The notes beneath the pieces are model-generated. The model had not been told where the DNA came from and made no database searches. It saw only the letters and a list, made by a program, of their open reading frames with translations. This document shows positions 34,754 through 42,832 of a stretch of DNA of 64,000 nucleotides, piece by piece. This stretch comes from Candidatus Opimibacter iunctus. Its GTDB lineage: Bacteria; Bacteroidota; Bacteroidia; Chitinophagales; Saprospiraceae. Position 1 is the stretch's first letter; every line of letters begins with the position of its first letter. The position numbers and the translations under genes were made by a program. The DNA lies in contig JADJVH010000003.1 in assembly GCA_016716665.1 (NCBI GenBank), positions 186,001 through 250,000 on the forward strand, written 5' to 3'.

Positions 34754-35641
34754 GTGGGAATCTACAGTATCAGCGATCTGGCCGAATTAACCGGCGTTAA
34801 GACGCATACCCTCCGGGTATGGGAAAAACGCTATGGCCTGCTGACGCCCCAACGAACCGATACCAATATCCGCTACTATCTCGATCAGGATCTCAAGATA
34901 CTGATGCTTGTCATCAATCTCTACAATCACGGCGTCAAGATTTCCAGGATTGCTGAAATGTCCCCTGAAGAAATGGAAGCGGAGTGTAAGCTGATCGTCA
35001 AGGTCGAAGAAGACGACGAAGCAAAGTTGCTCCAGTGCATCGCCGATCTTGATGTGACTGGTATGGATGCCATCCTTGACAAGCATATCCGAAAAAACGG
35101 GTTTGAATCAGCACTGATGCAACTGATCCTCCCGGTACTCGATAAGATGGAACTCATGTGGCTGTCCGGCAGTATTGAGGAAGCGCATGAGGCCTGCTTC
35201 AGGGAACTCATCAAGCGAAAGACAATACGGGAGATAGATGCTGTAGCCAACAATTGCGGAGGGCCTAAAGTGATCATGTTTCTCCCGACCGGCAACCAGC
35301 AGGAATTGAGCCACCTGTTTATGCATTACTTCCTGCGCAAGCAAGGGCTGTGCATCACAGATATGGGTTGTAATATCTCTGCAGAATGCGCAGATTTCGC
35401 CCTTCGCAAATGCAACGTGGAATGTGTCCTCATCGTCAATGCAGATCCTGTGCATTGGCAGTTCGGCCCGTTTATCAAAGACCTGGTCAAACGCACCTCC
35501 CTTCCTATCGTTGTGTCGGGTCGGGCGTCTGATGATGACTGGAGCCAGTACGGCGGACAGGTCATCATCATCGACAACATCGAAGAGACCATCCGCTTTG
35601 TCAGCCGTCTCCAGGAAAATCTTCAAAGCCATCTATCTTAA
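34754..35641 (+). CDS. MerR-family regulator with B12-binding-type C-terminus
   Basis: The protein has 295 residues and starts at GTG (MGIYSISDLAELTGVKTHTL). The N-terminal MerR winged helix (1-72) has RVWEKRYGLLTPQRT and NIRYY. The middle helical domain (~80-170) and C-terminal Rossmann domain (~180-290) follow the CarH/CarA/LitR plan. The B12 lower-axial motif D-x-H-x-x-G expected near residue 183 is absent: the segment reads TGNQQELSHLFMHYFLRKQG. It may bind cobalamin differently or be B12-independent. Such regulators control light or stress responses, including carotenoid genes. A YceI lipoprotein follows 26 nt later in the same direction. Confidence 0.88.
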   Translation: MGIYSISDLAELTGVKTHTLRVWEKRYGLLTPQRTDTNIRYYLDQDLKILMLVINLYNHGVKISRIAEMSPEEMEAECKLIVKVEEDDEAKLLQCIADLDVTGMDAILDKHIRKNGFESALMQLILPVLDKMELMWLSGSIEEAHEACFRELIKRKTIREIDAVANNCGGPKVIMFLPTGNQQELSHLFMHYFLRKQGLCITDMGCNISAECADFALRKCNVECVLIVNADPVHWQFGPFIKDLVKRTSLPIVVSGRASDDDWSQYGGQVIIIDNIEETIRFVSRLQENLQSHLS

Positions 35642-35667
35642 TCAATACATTCAACTATACCATTACT

Positions 35668-36348
35668 ATGAAACAATTATTCATCCTTTCTATTCTATCC
35701 ATTAGCCTGCTGGTAGTGTCCTGCAAATCAAAAGGAGCTGAAGAATCTTCTTCCGAGGCCGGAACCGCTGCGGGCACCCCAAGTGGTGTTGCTTACCAGG
35801 TTGACGTCCCCAGGAGTGACCTTAAATGGATCGCTTTCAAACCCACAGGATCGGTACAAGGCATTATCCCTATAACAGGAGGAAACATCTATGTTGATGG
35901 AGATATGATCACCGGTGGTTCAGTCGAACTGAACATGTCCGCACTGCAGGTACAAGGAATGGATGCAGGCATGAAAGAAGACCTTGAAAGCCATCTGAAA
36001 GGTACCATCGCCGGCAAGGAAGACGATTTCTTCAATGTTGGGAAATTTCCAACGGCTACATTTAAGGTCATCGGTGCAACCAAATTGGAAAATGATCCAT
36101 TGGGCACCCATTTGATCAATGGCGAATTAATTATGAAAGGAATCACCAAACCGGTCAGCTTCAAAGCGGTCGTGGATCTTTCGAGCGGAGTAGCCATGAA
36201 AGCTACGGCGGAACCTTTCATGATCGACCGTACACAGTGGGACGTGAAGTTTATGTCTAAAACTTTCTTTGACAACCTCAAGGATGATTTTGTCAATGAC
36301 CAGGTGAGAATCGAATTGACTATTGGTGCCGTCAAACCGGCGCAATAA
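35668..36348 (+). CDS. YceI family lipoprotein
   Basis: The 226-residue protein has a lipobox (SISLLVVSC-KSKG, Cys at about 19), then a Ser/Gly/Ala-rich linker. The YceI lipocalin-like barrel runs from VDVPRSDLKWIAFKPTGSVQ to the end, with ITGGSVELNMSAL, LKGTIAGKEDDFFNVGKFPT and NGELIMKGITKPVSFK in order. YceI proteins bind isoprenoid or long hydrophobic ligands in the periplasm or envelope. It follows the MerR/B12 regulator at 26 nt and may be its co-transcribed target. A bidirectional terminator follows. Confidence 0.9.
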   Translation: MKQLFILSILSISLLVVSCKSKGAEESSSEAGTAAGTPSGVAYQVDVPRSDLKWIAFKPTGSVQGIIPITGGNIYVDGDMITGGSVELNMSALQVQGMDAGMKEDLESHLKGTIAGKEDDFFNVGKFPTATFKVIGATKLENDPLGTHLINGELIMKGITKPVSFKAVVDLSSGVAMKATAEPFMIDRTQWDVKFMSKTFFDNLKDDFVNDQVRIELTIGAVKPAQ

Positions 36349-36354
36349 GTAATA

Positions 36355-36393
36355 AAATAAAAAATCCCGTGCGAGGCCCGGGATTTTTTATTT
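36355..36393. terminator. Bidirectional terminator between yceI and Nudix relic
   Basis: The 15-nt arms AAATAAAAAATCCCG and CGGGATTTTTTATTT are exact complements around a 9-nt loop, giving T-runs on both strands between two convergent genes. The last bases overlap the Nudix stop codon. Confidence 0.85.
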
Positions 36394-36937
36394 ATGGTGG
36401 TTATGCCATAGCATCGCAACGATCGTCTTCGAATCACCAATCTCCTGGCTGGCTATCCATTGAACAGCTTCTGACCTGGGCACCCAGATCAGTTCGATGT
36501 CCTCATCTTCATCCAGCAGTCCTCCGCCATCATTGATCTTGCAGGACTCATCGACCTCTGCATAGAACAAAGTAATGCGCTCGCTCATGATGCCGGGAGA
36601 AACATAAAAGCGCATGATACGCTCTATCGTCAGGGGTTTATATCCGACTTCTTCGATCACTTCCCTGTATGCTGCATCTTCTTCGTCTTCGCCAGGGGTG
36701 ATTCATCCATGGATTGATGCCGTGATGGGTGGGTGGATAGCGCATTTGCTTTACTAGGATATAGGCATCCCTGTCTTTGTGATAGACAAGGATCGCTACG
36801 GCGTCCCATTTGGAAAAGCTATACCTCGTCACTTCCGGTGACATGCTTCCGTCAAAGCGTTCAAACTGGAGTATGCTCCTTTTTACTTCAAAGAATTCAT
36901 CGAAGAGGGTCTCTTCTTTATGCTTGATCACTTCCAT
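36388..36937 (-). pseudogene. Nudix hydrolase, disrupted within the Nudix box
   Basis: Read from 36937 (MEVIKHKEETLFDEFFEVKR) the frame encodes a Nudix N-terminus (AVAILVYHKDRDAYILVKQM). It reaches INPWM and then loses frame at about 36700-36703. The next frame gives ITPGEDEEDAAYREVIEEVG and runs to 36388 (IVAMLWHNHHK). REVIEEVGY is the core of the Nudix box, but the upstream Gly and about five residues expected between PWM and GED are missing. The event is therefore a small deletion with a frame change, not just one lost base. Neither half alone should hydrolyse nucleotide-sugar or ADP-ribose substrates. An assembly error is possible. Confidence 0.8.
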
Positions 36938-36983
36938 AGTGGGTATTTGAATGATAAAGATACATGAGTGGTGTAAGACTGTG

Positions 36984-37015
36984 AGACAGTAAGACAGTAA
37001 GACAGTAAGACAGTA
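36984..37015. repeat. AGACAGTA microsatellite
   Basis: Four tandem 8-nt units (AGACAGTA) lie 47 nt upstream of the Nudix relic. A related 'ttactgtc' tract on the other strand occurs at about 20497-20515. Confidence 0.8.
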
Positions 37016-37199
37016 AGAGGCATGGGGGTGAGTGTGAATAGAAAGAATCGGCCCTTGCCATTGGATGGAGCGGTGCAGTGAGCGTAATCGAATTGTTTTC
37101 TCCGCCAACCATAGAATACTAATTATAAATCGGCCAACGCCGTTGGAAAGCGGCTCATGCCAAACAACATAATTGCCAAAAAAATGTTACGTTGCACTT

Positions 37200-39044
37200 A
37201 TGGCATTAGGACGAGATTTTCCACCCGAGATGGATGCAAAGCCCAAAAAGGGTTTTGTGGAGAGCCTGCAATCGCTCAAGCTGCTCATTCCATTCTTCAG
37301 GATGATCTGGCGGACCTCACCCGGTCTCACCTTTGCCAATGTCTTGCTCAGGCTCCTGAAGTCCGCGATTCCCCTTGGTCAGCTTTATGTCGGTAAACTG
37401 ATCATCGACGAGGTCATCCGGCTGATCAATGCTCCTGAGAAAGATTTTGATCAACTCTGGTGGTGGCTGGGGATGGAGCTTGGACTGGCGGTCTTTTCAG
37501 AAATTTTCAACAGGATCATCAGCCTTACGGATGCATTGCTTGGTGACCTCTATGCCAATCATTCCTCGATCGAACTGATGCACAAGGCAGCTTCCCTTGA
37601 TCTCGGGATGTTTGAAGACAGTGAGTTTTATGATAAACTGGAGCGGGCACGCCGGCAGACTACCGGAAGAGTAGTACTCATGTCTATGGTCCTGAGTCAA
37701 CTTCAAGACCTGATCACCATTGTATTTCTTGGCGCCGGCCTTGTAGTCTTCGAGCCGTGGCTCATCGTGATCTTATTTATTGCGGTGTTGCCTTCTTTTC
37801 TGAGTGAAGCTTATTTCTCCAGATCAAGTTATTCATTAGTGCGCAGCTGGACACCACAACGCAGGGAGCTTGATTACCTGCGATACATCGGGGCGAGTGT
37901 GGAGACTGCCAAAGAGATCAAAGTATTTGGCCTGGATACATTCCTGACGCGACGCTTCAGCAAGATTGCCAATGAATATTATAAAGCCAACAAGACGATT
38001 GCCGTCAAGCGTACCATTTGGGGCACACTGCTCCAGGTCCTGAGCGTACTCGCTTATTATGGCGCATATCTGCTCATCATCATCCGGACTGTTGCCGGTA
38101 TATTGACCGTAGGAGATCTGACCTTCCTGTCTGGTTCGTTCAACAGATTGCAAAATCAATTGCAAAACCTGCTGGCTACCTTCACCCGCATCACGGAATC
38201 TGCATTGTATCTCCAGGATTATTTTGATTTCCTTGCCATCGTCCCTACGATCAAGGATAATCCTGGTGCCATAGACGCGCCACATATGATCAAGGAAGGT
38301 ATCCGGTTTGACAACGTAGGCTTTAAATATCCGGGCACAGAGATATGGGCAGTGAGACACGTAAGTTTTCTCCTTTACCCTGGTGAAAAGCTTGCGCTCG
38401 TGGGTGAAAACGGTGCTGGTAAAACAACACTGGTCAAGCTGCTGGCCCGCATGTATGTTCCGTCAGAAGGGATGATTACCATAGACGGCCAGGATATCCG
38501 CGCTATGAAAATAGAGTCTTACCGCAAGATGATTGGCGTAATCTTTCAGGATTATGTGCGCTTCAGCTTCAAGGCCGGCGAGAACGTAGCCGTAGGCCAG
38601 ATCGAAGAAGCCGAGAATACCAGCCAGATCAAAACCGCCGCCGAAAAAAGTCTTGCAGACCCGGTGATTCAAAAACTGCCTGAAGGATATAACCAGATGC
38701 TCGGCAAGCGATTTTCAGAAGGAATCGATCTCTCCGGTGGGGAGTGGCAAAAAATCGCCCTTGCCCGCGCCTATATGCGTGATGCCCAAATCGTCATCCT
38801 GGATGAGCCCACTGCTGCCCTTGATGCCCGCGCAGAGTACGAAGTGTTCAAGCGCTTTTCTGAACTCACCAAAGGGAAGACCGCTGTCATCATCTCCCAC
38901 CGCTTCAGTACCGTCCGTATGGCAGACCGTATCCTCGTATTGAAAAACGGCGAGATGCTTGAAATCGGCACCCATGAGCAACTCCTTGCAGCCAATGGCC
39001 TCTACGCCGAACTATTCAATCTGCAGGCGCAAGGCTATCAGTAA
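37200..39044 (+). CDS. ABC transporter, fused permease and ATP-binding protein
   Basis: The protein has 614 residues from MALGRDFPPEM (37200); an in-frame TTG at 37173 could add nine. The membrane domain (~20-340) has six hydrophobic segments, and the ATPase domain (~365-610) follows. Walker A is G402-E-N-G-A-G-K-T-T, the signature is L511-S-G-G-E and Walker B is IVILDEPTAALD, with the H-loop in IISHRFSTVRMAD. This is the exporter type that works as a homodimer or heterodimer. The substrate is unknown. It is encoded alone, with repeat-rich DNA after it. Confidence 0.92.
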   Translation: MALGRDFPPEMDAKPKKGFVESLQSLKLLIPFFRMIWRTSPGLTFANVLLRLLKSAIPLGQLYVGKLIIDEVIRLINAPEKDFDQLWWWLGMELGLAVFSEIFNRIISLTDALLGDLYANHSSIELMHKAASLDLGMFEDSEFYDKLERARRQTTGRVVLMSMVLSQLQDLITIVFLGAGLVVFEPWLIVILFIAVLPSFLSEAYFSRSSYSLVRSWTPQRRELDYLRYIGASVETAKEIKVFGLDTFLTRRFSKIANEYYKANKTIAVKRTIWGTLLQVLSVLAYYGAYLLIIIRTVAGILTVGDLTFLSGSFNRLQNQLQNLLATFTRITESALYLQDYFDFLAIVPTIKDNPGAIDAPHMIKEGIRFDNVGFKYPGTEIWAVRHVSFLLYPGEKLALVGENGAGKTTLVKLLARMYVPSEGMITIDGQDIRAMKIESYRKMIGVIFQDYVRFSFKAGENVAVGQIEEAENTSQIKTAAEKSLADPVIQKLPEGYNQMLGKRFSEGIDLSGGEWQKIALARAYMRDAQIVILDEPTAALDARAEYEVFKRFSELTKGKTAVIISHRFSTVRMADRILVLKNGEMLEIGTHEQLLAANGLYAELFNLQAQGYQ

Positions 39045-39341
39045 AAGCTTATCCGCTATTTGAAGTTTGCAACACAATTCGCTATTTGAAGTTTGCAACT
39101 TGAAATTGCTATCCGCCAAGAACCAAAACGCTATTTGAAGTTTACAACTTCAAATCCATATCTCAATCTAGAGACAGGCAGGCATCTGTGAAAGGCAGTT
39201 TGTAACTGCCAGGCTAAGCCGCATCCTCTATTTGTCTGTTGCATAGCAGTTGCAAACTGCTTTTATATGATCATTCATTAACCAGTTGGCTGTCATATCG
39301 ATTTGAAGTTGCAAACTTCAAATAGCGGGGTACATCGCTTT
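39045..39341. repeat. TTTGCAA palindrome cluster
   Basis: Nearly 300 nt without a gene hold at least six short palindromic units. Those at 39055-39072, 39081-39099 and 39130-39154 begin GCTATTTGAAGTTTGCAAC or its TTTACAAC variant. GGCAGTTTGTAACTGCC is at about 39194-39210 and GCAGTTGCAAACTGC at 39246-39260. An inverted copy at 39301-39327 ends CTTCAAATAGCG. It is a different family from the REP-like elements. The convergent genes on both sides may use these as terminators. Confidence 0.75.
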
Positions 39342-40442
39342 TCATTCAATGCTTAACTCTCCATAATTCATCCTTGCATAGACTATTCCCCCGCCGGAGC
39401 CTTTCGATGCCTTGAGGATGGAACTGCCCGTCTCCTGGATATCCTCCGTCACCCGGAGATCACGATGATGGATATCACAATAATTATTTTGTGCATCAAT
39501 CGAGAATGCTGCATTTGGTGCGAAACGAAGGACAACGCCTGTATACTCCGTATCAATATCGAGCTTTGAAAAACCGGCAGCAATGTTGCTCACCTGCAGG
39601 TCACCATACCGCATTTCAAAATGCCCGTGCCCACTGATTCCGCCAATCTTCATTCCGGAGTATGCACTTTCCATATCAATACTCTTGACGCGCTCGATGA
39701 CTACATCATCATACTTGCCCCGATACATCAGCTCATCAATATCCATTGCCCTGAAATTACCGTAAGCGGTCATCACATTGGCACGTATAGCAGAGCCCAT
39801 CGAGACATCTGTATACTTCATATCGATCTCCACTGACTGGGCATCTTCCATCTCAAGGTCTGAATAACTCAGGGTGAGATCCCCGTTTTTGATCCTGGAT
39901 AAGGAGCCATCGCTATAAGCCATCTGAAGGGACAATTTGGCATTGATATCCCCAAGCCGTACATCCCCATAACTCAAGTCAATCCGGAGGTCCCGATTGG
40001 TGGTTTCCACAAACACACTACCGTATTTTTGCCTGAGATCGACATAGATATCGGCTGGTACGAGGACATTGTAATTGATCTCCATTTCGACATTGCCGGT
40101 ATCAAACCAGGACATCCATCCAGATGTGGAGGAAATACTGGTCGAGGCCGAAACGCGGCTACCACTTTGCGAAATATCGACAGATATCCGGTCCAGCGTT
40201 TCCTGAGCTTTCTTTTCACTACCGGCCTTGACCTTCATCACCACCTCGATCTTGATCCTGTTCGTTGCACCTATAGCGACGTCGATCCTTCCATACTTGT
40301 TGTCAATAGCCAGCGAACTTTCCGGCTGGACATTAAATTCCTTGTTGATCCGCTTCTCCACTTCAGATTTCTCTGCTATTGCCATGCTCAGGCATGGGAT
40401 CACCATCAGCAGGAGGCTACATTTCATGATTGTTGCTTTCAC
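39342..40442 (-). CDS. DUF4097-like envelope protein (putative adhesin fold)
   Basis: The protein has 366 residues with a signal peptide (CSLLLMVIPCLSMA). After KRINKEFNVQPESSLAIDNK it becomes a series of short beta repeats with regularly spaced 'YGDVRLGDI', 'YSDLEMEDA', 'YTDVSMGSA' segments. This is the right-handed beta-helix look of DUF4097/DUF2807 'putative adhesin' proteins. Its start overlaps the end of the anti-sigma gene by 26 nt. As third gene after a sigma factor and anti-sigma it is probably part of the same envelope-stress unit. The molecular role is unknown. Confidence 0.8.
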   Translation of the reverse strand: MKATIMKCSLLLMVIPCLSMAIAEKSEVEKRINKEFNVQPESSLAIDNKYGRIDVAIGATNRIKIEVVMKVKAGSEKKAQETLDRISVDISQSGSRVSASTSISSTSGWMSWFDTGNVEMEINYNVLVPADIYVDLRQKYGSVFVETTNRDLRIDLSYGDVRLGDINAKLSLQMAYSDGSLSRIKNGDLTLSYSDLEMEDAQSVEIDMKYTDVSMGSAIRANVMTAYGNFRAMDIDELMYRGKYDDVVIERVKSIDMESAYSGMKIGGISGHGHFEMRYGDLQVSNIAAGFSKLDIDTEYTGVVLRFAPNAAFSIDAQNNYCDIHHRDLRVTEDIQETGSSILKASKGSGGGIVYARMNYGELSIE

Positions 40443-40923
40443 TTTTTTGATATTTATCTACTCGGTTTAAAATTTTCTCCATGACATCCAACTTCTGCTG
40501 CTGATGCCTGATCATGGCACTCAGCAAGAGCTGTGTATTGGCATTGGGGTCTTCCATCAATTGCTTACGCAATTGTTCATACACTTCGTCAAGCACCTGT
40601 ATATCATTCATCACCTCCTCACTCACAGGCAACGTCCTGATCTCTTTCATCTTGTTGTCTATGCGGGACTGGTAATAGTTTTCTGCCTCCATGTACTCGT
40701 CCCATCCGGCGATGTCGGGTTGGGCCTGGGCCTTGATCCCAAAGATGTATCCCACGGCTACCAGCAGCAGAGCGCTTGCAGCAACAGCTGACCACTTCCA
40801 CAGGTTGATCCTCTGCGTGTCCTTCTTGTCTATGCGCGCCCATACCCTTTCCGGTGCTTTGAGATCATCAAAGGATGACCTGTTGTCCCTGATGAAGGCT
40901 TCTAATGGATCTTGTTCATTCAT
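40417..40923 (-). CDS. Putative anti-sigma factor, single membrane helix
   Basis: The 168-residue protein has a cytosolic N-terminus (FIRDNRSSFDDLKAPERVWA) that fits the sigma-binding helix of Bacteroidota anti-sigma proteins. One membrane helix follows at about 43-62 (LWKWSAVAASALLLVAVGYI), then a helical, Gln/Glu-rich periplasmic part (~75-165). It lies between the sigma gene and the DUF4097 gene and overlaps the latter. The role is inferred from topology and context; no zinc HxxxCxxC motif is present. Confidence 0.78.
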   Translation of the reverse strand: MNEQDPLEAFIRDNRSSFDDLKAPERVWARIDKKDTQRINLWKWSAVAASALLLVAVGYIFGIKAQAQPDIAGWDEYMEAENYYQSRIDNKMKEIRTLPVSEEVMNDIQVLDEVYEQLRKQLMEDPNANTQLLLSAMIRHQQQKLDVMEKILNRVDKYQKSESNNHEM

Positions 40924-41049
40924 CTTCTATAGTGTTAGACAGTGAGAACGTGAGATGTGTGGGTGTGGGTGTGAACTCACTTGATGTCTGCCAACTGTTG
41001 TCAAAATCATATGTATCTGTTTCACTCTTCATTTTTCACTTTTCATTCT

Positions 41050-41586
41050 TCATTTTTCAATTAGCAAAGCTCTCAGCTTTGCCCTAGCCCTGCTGTACTG
41101 TGATTTCGATCCCGTCTCCTGTATACCCAGTATATCAGCAATCTCCGCGTGATCATATCCTTCGATCAGGTACAAGGTCAACACCTGCCTGTATCCATCC
41201 GGAAGTCTCATGATCGCGTCTTTCACCCGCTTCACTTCATATACCGTATCCTCATCGTCCTGATACTCCTCCGCAGGGACTTCACCAGCACGTTCGTTGA
41301 TTTCTTCAAACCGTATCCTTCGCTTCTTGAAGACATTGAGGCAATGGTTGATCACGATACGCTTGATCCATGCCCCAAGGCTTGACTCAGCACGAAAAGA
41401 ATCCAGTCGCCGGAAAATATCGATAAACGATTCCTGCAATGCATCTTCAGCCTCGGCCTCACTGCCCAGCATACGGTAGCAGACGTTGTACATAGCATCA
41501 CTGTACCGTTGGTACAGGGTATGCTGTGCCTGCCTGTCTCCTTGCAGGCATCGGGCTATGAGCAAGGACTCAGCCTCTGAATGCAT
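41050..41586 (-). CDS. RNA polymerase ECF sigma-70 family factor
   Basis: The protein has 178 residues from MHSEAESLLIARCLQGDRQA; a start at 41622 would add 12. Region 2 includes LYQRYSDAMYNVCYRMLGSE and EDALQESFIDIF, then LGAWIKRIVINHCL. Region 4 has LPDGYRQVLTLYLIEGYDHA and GIQETGSKSQYSRAR. It is the first gene of a sigma / anti-sigma / DUF4097 unit, with a 126-nt gap to the anti-sigma gene containing a 'cttttcattcttcatttttca' microsatellite. It belongs to the same broad sigma group as the factor at 1187. Confidence 0.92.
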   Translation of the reverse strand: MHSEAESLLIARCLQGDRQAQHTLYQRYSDAMYNVCYRMLGSEAEAEDALQESFIDIFRRLDSFRAESSLGAWIKRIVINHCLNVFKKRRIRFEEINERAGEVPAEEYQDDEDTVYEVKRVKDAIMRLPDGYRQVLTLYLIEGYDHAEIADILGIQETGSKSQYSRARAKLRALLIEK

Positions 41587-41688
41587 CTGGTTTGTCGCGT
41601 ATTGATAGCAGGGTAAAGACAAGGCTTATGTAAAGAGGTTGCATGGCATTAAACTTTTGCGAAGGAATAGGCCTACTTTTATTGTACC

Positions 41689-42099
41689 ATGAGTACAAAA
41701 ACAAAGATACTTGCCGGTATCGGCCAAGAACACTATGTCACCAAATTATCCATGCGGGGACACCTGCTGGTAGCTGACGAGCCCATTGATAATGGGGGAA
41801 AGGATGCAGGACCCACTCCTTCCGAACTGGTGCTTTCCGGCCTGGCAGCCTGCACAGCATCCACCCTGAGGATGTATATTGACAGGAAGGATTGGGATGT
41901 CGAACGAATCGACCTGGAATTGAGCATCCAGACGGAAAAGACAGAAACCGGTCAGCTCTCGCGCATCGACCGGGTTATACATTTCACCGGCAATATCACT
42001 GACGAACAAAGAGCAAGGCTTCTTGAGATCGCCGACAAATGCCCTGTGCATAAGCTCCTCACCAATCCGGTAGAGATCAAAACCACCTCCCCCGGATGA
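41689..42099 (+). CDS. OsmC family peroxiredoxin-like protein
   Basis: The 136-residue protein has the two redox cysteines of the OsmC/Ohr fold: C55 in LSGLAACTASTLRMYID and C118 in ADKCPVHKLLTNP. G-KDAGPTPSELV before the first Cys is typical. OsmC-type proteins reduce organic hydroperoxides, probably using low-molecular-weight thiols; bacillithiol is plausible here because bshA is present. It is a single gene, divergent from the sigma operon. Confidence 0.9.
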   Translation: MSTKTKILAGIGQEHYVTKLSMRGHLLVADEPIDNGGKDAGPTPSELVLSGLAACTASTLRMYIDRKDWDVERIDLELSIQTEKTETGQLSRIDRVIHFTGNITDEQRARLLEIADKCPVHKLLTNPVEIKTTSPG

Positions 42100-42227
42100 T
42101 GCCTTAATCTTGATACTCGATTGATTGATAGTCCAAAACAAAATGGAATTCTTTATATTTATCCTTGACCGCTATCTTTAGCGGCTAATACTTCATTTTC
42201 TCACTAAGCATTATCACTTCAATACAC

Positions 42228-42737
42228 ATGAAAATCTCCCACTTATTATTCCTCGCATTGGTTGCCACCGCACTATCCACTACAGCCTGCAAAGACAACA
42301 AAGAAACCACCACTACACCGGAGCAAACCGTATCCCCGGAGGGTGCAATGACTGTTGATCCTGCAGCAACAACATCTACTGTAGCAGCTACTCCTGCTGG
42401 TGGAACAGAAGCCCACTACAAATGCACAAAGGCCGGATGTACCGGAACAGGGACCCAGCAAGGCAAATGCTCTATCTGTGGATCTGATCTTGCCCACAAC
42501 CAGGCTTTCCATGCACAAGCCGGAGCAGCGGGCTCATCACCATCAAATCCAGTACAGATCGATCCTGCGACTGGAAAACCTTCAGCTGCCGGCACTCCGA
42601 CACCTCCTGCTGCTCAAAATGCTAAAGGCGAATATCACTACACCTGCGCTGCCGGACACCCGGGGGCAGCTACTGCGGGCAATTGCGCTAAATGCGGCCA
42701 GCCACTGACACACAATCAGGCATATCATCAGCAGTAA
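42228..42737 (+). CDS. Lipoprotein with two zinc-ribbon-like Cys motifs
   Basis: The protein has 169 residues with a lipobox (ATALSTTAC-KDN) followed by a Thr/Pro/Ala-rich linker. Two copies of a metal-binding-like motif follow: CTGTGTQQGKCSICGSDLAH NQAFH at about 75-98 and a second at about 143-167 (GNCAKCGQPLTHNQAYH). Each has C-x2-C plus flanking Cys and His. It resembles the 'heavy-metal-binding' YHS-like CPxCGM domains of efflux systems, but the exact family is not one I can name. The copies probably arose by internal duplication. Confidence 0.75.
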   Translation: MKISHLLFLALVATALSTTACKDNKETTTTPEQTVSPEGAMTVDPAATTSTVAATPAGGTEAHYKCTKAGCTGTGTQQGKCSICGSDLAHNQAFHAQAGAAGSSPSNPVQIDPATGKPSAAGTPTPPAAQNAKGEYHYTCAAGHPGAATAGNCAKCGQPLTHNQAYHQQ

Positions 42738-42776
42738 AAGGCTGAAGAGGCTGAAGAGGCCAAAGCAATAAATAAA

Positions 42777-42806
42777 AAAAGGCAGTACCTCGCGGTACTG
42801 CCTTTT
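42777..42806. terminator. Bidirectional terminator
   Basis: AAAAGGCAGTACC pairs with GGTACTGCCTTTT around TCGC, between two convergent genes, with A-run and T-run on the two sides. Confidence 0.88.
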
Positions 42807-42832
42807 CAGTTTATATGAGAATGATTTTCGTG

